This document shows, in pieces, positions 61,554-64,000 of a stretch of 64,000 nt of DNA. The notes under the pieces were generated by a model, which saw only the letters and a program-made list of their open reading frames with translations, searched no databases and was not told the DNA's origin. Both the position numbers and the translations under genes were made by a program. This DNA is from MWEI01 sp964600235. GTDB lineage: Bacteria; Desulfobacterota; Desulfomonilia; UBA1062. The DNA lies in assembly GCA_964600235.1 (NCBI GenBank), contig CAZRIV010000003.1, positions 1-64,000 on the forward strand, written 5' to 3'. Numbering within the stretch: position 1 is the first letter of the stretch; the number at the start of each line of letters is the position of its first letter.

Positions 61554-61931
61554 TCACTGATCCGCAGGCTCAAGATGTGGAAGTATGACTCGCAAGGCAG
61601 GAAATCCGGAAGCCCTCAACATTATACGGGACATTATCATTGATACATGGTGGCCGCATCCTTATATAAAAAAGGAATATTGCACTTGGATCTTTTTTGC
61701 TGTAATTTGATTGGATAGCTGAATATTTTGTTGGGTCATTCTCCTTGTTTTGCTGTTTAATATGAAAAGAGAGGGAAACCGGTTTGTTATTATCATGGGA
61801 GCATGTGATTTTAATCAGTCCATTAAGGCTGATATGAATTATTCTTTTTATTTGATAAAAGATTAAGGTAGATTTGCCCGAAAACATGTCCAATATCTTG
61901 TTATCAAGGCTAGTTGACCTGATAATAAATG
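61554..61931. other. AT-rich gap before the cassette region
   Basis: About 380 bases clearly more AT-rich than the surroundings. A 107-codon minus-strand frame (61570-61893) has no ribosome site or family signature. Near the end, TTATCAAGG and CCTGATAA (about 61908-61928) form an eight-base stem with one extra A, but the R'' box expected of an attC is missing. It may be the remnant of an integron attachment region. Confidence 0.45.
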
Positions 61932-61932
61932 G

Positions 61933-62321
61933 TTAGCCGCTAAATATGAATCCGAGCAAAGTCCAGAGAAGGAACACCAAAAAGCTGACCGATCTGCCAA
62001 ATGTCGGCCCTGCAATGGCGCGTGACCTTGAACTCATAGGCGTGAAGGTTCCGGCAGATCTTGAGGACCAGGATCCTTTTGAGCTTTACAAACTGCTTTG
62101 CGAAAGAACTGAGGCTCGCCATGATCCTTGTGTCTTGGATATCTTCATGTCCATTACAGACTACGTCGTAGGTAATGAGCCGCGTCCGTGGTGGGCATAC
62201 ACGCGCGAACGCAAGAAACGGTACGGCCACATTCTAAGTGTTGGTCGAAGCAGGTAAGTACACTACGGCTAACCATTCGCTGGAGCGGACGATCCTGATG
62301 AGTCGTCGCTCAGCTCAAATG
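61933..62321 (+). mobile_element. Integron-type gene cassette
   Basis: Boundaries follow the cassette rule: the core GTTAGCC at 61932-61938 is cut after its G, the gene starts 13 bases later, and the unit ends at the G of GTTAACG (62321). The R'' box of the attC inside (GGCTAAC, 62267-62273) is the exact complement of GTTAGCC, the core that would form if this 389-base unit closed into a circle. This is the signature of a real cassette rather than a chance hairpin. No integrase gene is in the window. Confidence 0.75.
61946..62257 (+). CDS. Helix-hairpin-helix protein (Cdd1/pathogenicity-locus family)
   Basis: A 103-residue protein whose first half LTDLPNVGPAMARDLELIGV is a helix-hairpin-helix, followed by DPFELYKLLCERTEARHDPCVLDIFMS, typical of the small Cdd1 family. 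These proteins are probably DNA-binding or nuclease-related; their role is not established. ATG at 61946 lies 13 bases inside the proposed cassette start; there is no strong ribosome site, as is common for cassette genes. Confidence 0.82.
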   Translation: MNPSKVQRRNTKKLTDLPNVGPAMARDLELIGVKVPADLEDQDPFELYKLLCERTEARHDPCVLDIFMSITDYVVGNEPRPWWAYTRERKKRYGHILSVGRSR

Positions 62322-62327
62322 TTAACG
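62267..62327 (+). other. attC-like recombination site
   Basis: A 61-base site: R'' GGCTAAC (62267-62273), R' GTTAACG (62321-62327), and between them a stem of 11 pairs from 62280-62292 with 62103-style partner bases 62303-62313, in which G at 62283 and G at 62288 are unpaired. Two unpaired bases on one arm of an imperfect stem are the hallmark of attC sites. A 10-base loop closes it. It sits nine bases after the HHH gene stop. Confidence 0.8.
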
Positions 62328-62340
62328 AGACGAGAGGATA

Positions 62341-63075
62341 ATGCCTGTGCGCCCGGTCTTGTTCATAGTTCTGATAATGGGTGTCGTTGCGATACCAGCG
62401 CTTGCCGACGATACGATGTCGCCTTGTCTGATGCAGGCTGATCATCTGGCAATACGGCTTCCGACTCACGGGTTTTCATGGTTATACGGCGAGGACCTGA
62501 GCGGCACGTGCGCCGCTGTCCCCAAGAGCGGGTGGCTCCGAAAGGCGGTCAGCTCCCTCGATCTGTTCGTATACTCTGACGGCCCGGCGGGCAGCGGTCG
62601 ATACTGGACAGTGATGCTTGGCGTGGCTGCAAGACGGAGTGCCAGACCAGATCGCGGCGTGTGTCTAATGACGAGCACGGTCGGCTGGCGGACATTGCAG
62701 CGGCATGAAGGATCAACATCATTGCCCTGTGATCTAGTCGATCTTGACAGTGACGGTGTGGCCGAGCTTGTAATATGGAACAGCTTTCCCCTGCATAAGG
62801 ACGCTTCGATGGCTGAGTATGGTCTGGCAGCATGGGTGTATCGTCTTGCCTCGGACGACTCCTTCTCTGTTGACTGGAATCTGAGCCGTGCTATGGCTCG
62901 AATGATCGCTCGAGAGTACCGCGCACCTCTCGAGTCCGCCTCTATGAAACAGTCCGAGCTCCGGGCCCAGGCTGCCGAAGCCCTTGAGAGATTTGCCGAG
63001 GAGAAGTGCAGTGTTCAACCAACCACGGCTCGCAAACAACCGGTTGCAGCGGATGGCGCTGCGCGCCGCCACTGA
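62341..63075 (+). CDS. Secreted protein of unknown function
   Basis: A 244-residue protein with a signal peptide (MPVRPVLFIVLIMGVVAIPALA). It contains DLDSDGVAELVIW, reminiscent of FG-GAP/VCBS-type calcium-binding repeats, and six cysteines in the mature part. No known family recognised. GAGAGG precedes the ATG, which lies 14 bases after the attC, so this looks like the first gene of the next cassette. Codon use appears less GC-biased than in the core genes, fitting an acquired origin. Confidence 0.65.
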   Translation: MPVRPVLFIVLIMGVVAIPALADDTMSPCLMQADHLAIRLPTHGFSWLYGEDLSGTCAAVPKSGWLRKAVSSLDLFVYSDGPAGSGRYWTVMLGVAARRSARPDRGVCLMTSTVGWRTLQRHEGSTSLPCDLVDLDSDGVAELVIWNSFPLHKDASMAEYGLAAWVYRLASDDSFSVDWNLSRAMARMIAREYRAPLESASMKQSELRAQAAEALERFAEEKCSVQPTTARKQPVAADGAARRH

Positions 63076-63111
63076 GTAGGAGCGTTGACGCTTATGAAAA
63101 GAGGGTATCAG

Positions 63112-63525
63112 ATGAAAGCAGACCGGCGTCTCGCGACGATTGCGGCACTCGCCTGTTCTCTATTCCTCCCATTTATAAGCTGCGGTTCCGATGCTAATAC
63201 TCCGGTGGGCCCGGCGATCACCGATGATGAACTCCGAACGGCTCCCGAACGGATTGTTGCAAGGGATCAGGAGTATGAACTGGAAACCTACTTGTGGAGA
63301 GACTTCATGCCTATATCGCCTCCTGACGGAAAGCCGATGATCGCTCACGTTAAGGTCGCAGAGCTGAGCGGCAAACCGATTGCGTCGGATTTGAAACTCG
63401 AGTACTTGTGGGTGATCAACGGCTCGAAGATTTGGGCAACAATATTCTCAGACGAGGACTTGCTGCCATCTCCGCAGATGCAAGTCGCTGGAAGGCAGAG
63501 AAAGAGAAATGGACCCATTGTTTGA
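63112..63525 (+). CDS. Probable lipoprotein of unknown function
   Basis: A 137-residue protein with a lipoprotein-like signal (ALACSLFLPFISC) and a mature part of strands such as ELETYLWRDFMPISPPDGK. GAGGG precedes the ATG at 63112; in-frame starts at 63085 (TTG) and 63094 (ATG) are alternatives. The last 15 residues (QVAGRQRKRNGPIV) look unlike a natural end, and the stop lies 17 bases inside the next gene, so the gene may be truncated at a junction. Confidence 0.6.
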   Translation: MKADRRLATIAALACSLFLPFISCGSDANTPVGPAITDDELRTAPERIVARDQEYELETYLWRDFMPISPPDGKPMIAHVKVAELSGKPIASDLKLEYLWVINGSKIWATIFSDEDLLPSPQMQVAGRQRKRNGPIV

Positions 63526-64000
63526 GAAAGCGGAATTAATGGAATACAAAATTGCTTCTTACGATCTATCACGATCGCAAGATGATGTAGAGGATTGTAC
63601 ATTAAGGTCTTACAAAAGATATGATGATACTATGGCCAGGATACCGGAGTCCATTTCTTCAGAACTCGCGTGCAAGGCCGGCTGTTCATATTGCTGTTAT
63701 TTCAAGGTCGAAGTTAGAGCCCATGAATTATTCCTGATAAAGCGCTACCTGAAAAACACTCCGCTGCACCATGACATAAACATATTCCTTAAATCCGCCA
63801 GGTCGAATTCGGAAAGCATCCGCACATTATCGCGCACCGAGCACTTCGGAACCAATTTCAAGTGCCCCTTTCTCATTGAAAACAGATGTCGGATATATCC
63901 GGTTCGCCCCTATGCCTGCAGAAATTTTCATGCGACCAATCCTTACAACTGTAAACTGTCATACGAGAACCCCACGAACCTGTCTATCCCGGACTCTTTC
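63509..64000 (+). CDS. YkgJ-family cysteine cluster protein (partial, runs off the window)
   Basis: An open frame from ATG 63509 to the window end, 164 codons without a stop. It has the YkgJ cysteine cluster: CKAGCSYCCYFKV near 60, CPFLIENRCRIYPVRPYACRNFHA near 128. Such proteins probably bind zinc or an iron-sulfur cluster; function unknown. AAAGAGAA lies just before the ATG. It overlaps the end of the lipoprotein gene by 17 bases. Its codon use is more AT-rich than the core genes. Confidence 0.8.
   Translation, partial: MDPLFEKAELMEYKIASYDLSRSQDDVEDCTLRSYKRYDDTMARIPESISSELACKAGCSYCCYFKVEVRAHELFLIKRYLKNTPLHHDINIFLKSARSNSESIRTLSRTEHFGTNFKCPFLIENRCRIYPVRPYACRNFHATNPYNCKLSYENPTNLSIPDSF

Noticed and set aside
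61570..61893. A 107-codon minus-strand frame in the AT-rich gap
   Set aside because: No ribosome site, no recognisable domain, and its composition simply mirrors the AT-rich DNA.
1..64000. CRISPR arrays, prophage or transposase genes
   Set aside because: No regularly spaced repeats and no transposase or phage structural signatures were seen.

Overview
The window looks like a chromosome segment from a deltaproteobacterial-type (Desulfobacterota-like) anaerobe. The pointers are gene content and order: split pilMNOPQ and pilBTC loci, ftsH-folP-acpS-tsaE-lysC-cimA, a CBS-DHH-CCA fusion, DUF2905, FliW with FlgL, and DNA that is GC-rich by eye with many TTG/GTG starts. The lineage is inference; there is no rRNA or other taxonomic marker here.

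Layout. 1-7.4 kb: a + strand chemosensory operon (cheW end, cheR, cheD, cheB, a soluble MCP-like protein, a STAS protein, cheY, cheA). 7.7-11.6 kb: a small zinc protein, a C_GCAxxG_C_C redox protein, a UbiA/MenA-like prenyltransferase and an MFS pump. 11.6-15.5 kb: a four-PAS histidine kinase with its NtrC-type regulator. 15.5-20.6 kb (minus strand): bifunctional nuclease, an ECF-type ATPase, a PolX-like protein with a damaged polymerase site, MtaB and an unknown protein. 21-24 kb: glycogen synthase and a divergent DnaA. 24.2-26.6 kb: HemW-like radical SAM protein, DUF2905, rhomboid protease. 26.8-39.7 kb: FtsB-like protein, pilMNOPQ, a YfgM-like protein, ftsH, folP, acpS, tsaE, lysC, cimA. 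40.1-40.3 kb: tRNA-Lys and tRNA-Glu. 40.3-46.2 kb: an HD-GYP regulator and pilB-pilT-pilC. 46.5-56.4 kb: a PQ-loop protein, a ChbG/YdjC deacetylase, tRNA-Ala, the CCA fusion, xerD, SPOR protein, amidase, coaX, cyclase-family protein. 56.8-61.6 kb: ybaB-recR-amidohydrolase, flgL-fliW, mobB. 61.9-64 kb: what reads as integron gene cassettes.

Two signals stand out. First, long near-perfect palindromes lie in intergenic gaps. Three copies (near 46.3, 48.3 and 56.6 kb) share conserved flanks around a 73-base palindrome whose arms differ between copies, yet nearly every change is matched by its complement on the other arm. A fourth (20.8 kb) shares both ends but has a longer left part, and other hairpins (10.1, 41.5, 55.5 kb) may be relatives. 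Second, 61933-62321 has the anatomy of an integron cassette: a core site GTTAGCC just before a short gene, and a 61-base attC-like site whose R'' box GGCTAAC is the exact complement of the core the excised circle would form. No integrase is in view.

The genes serve surface motility (type IV pili, flagellar hook junction and FliW), signalling (chemotaxis, c-di-GMP hydrolysis, a sigma-54 two-component pair), cell-envelope work (amidase, SPOR, FtsB, FtsH), cofactors (folate, CoA, molybdopterin), tRNA maturation and amino-acid entry steps (LysC, CimA).
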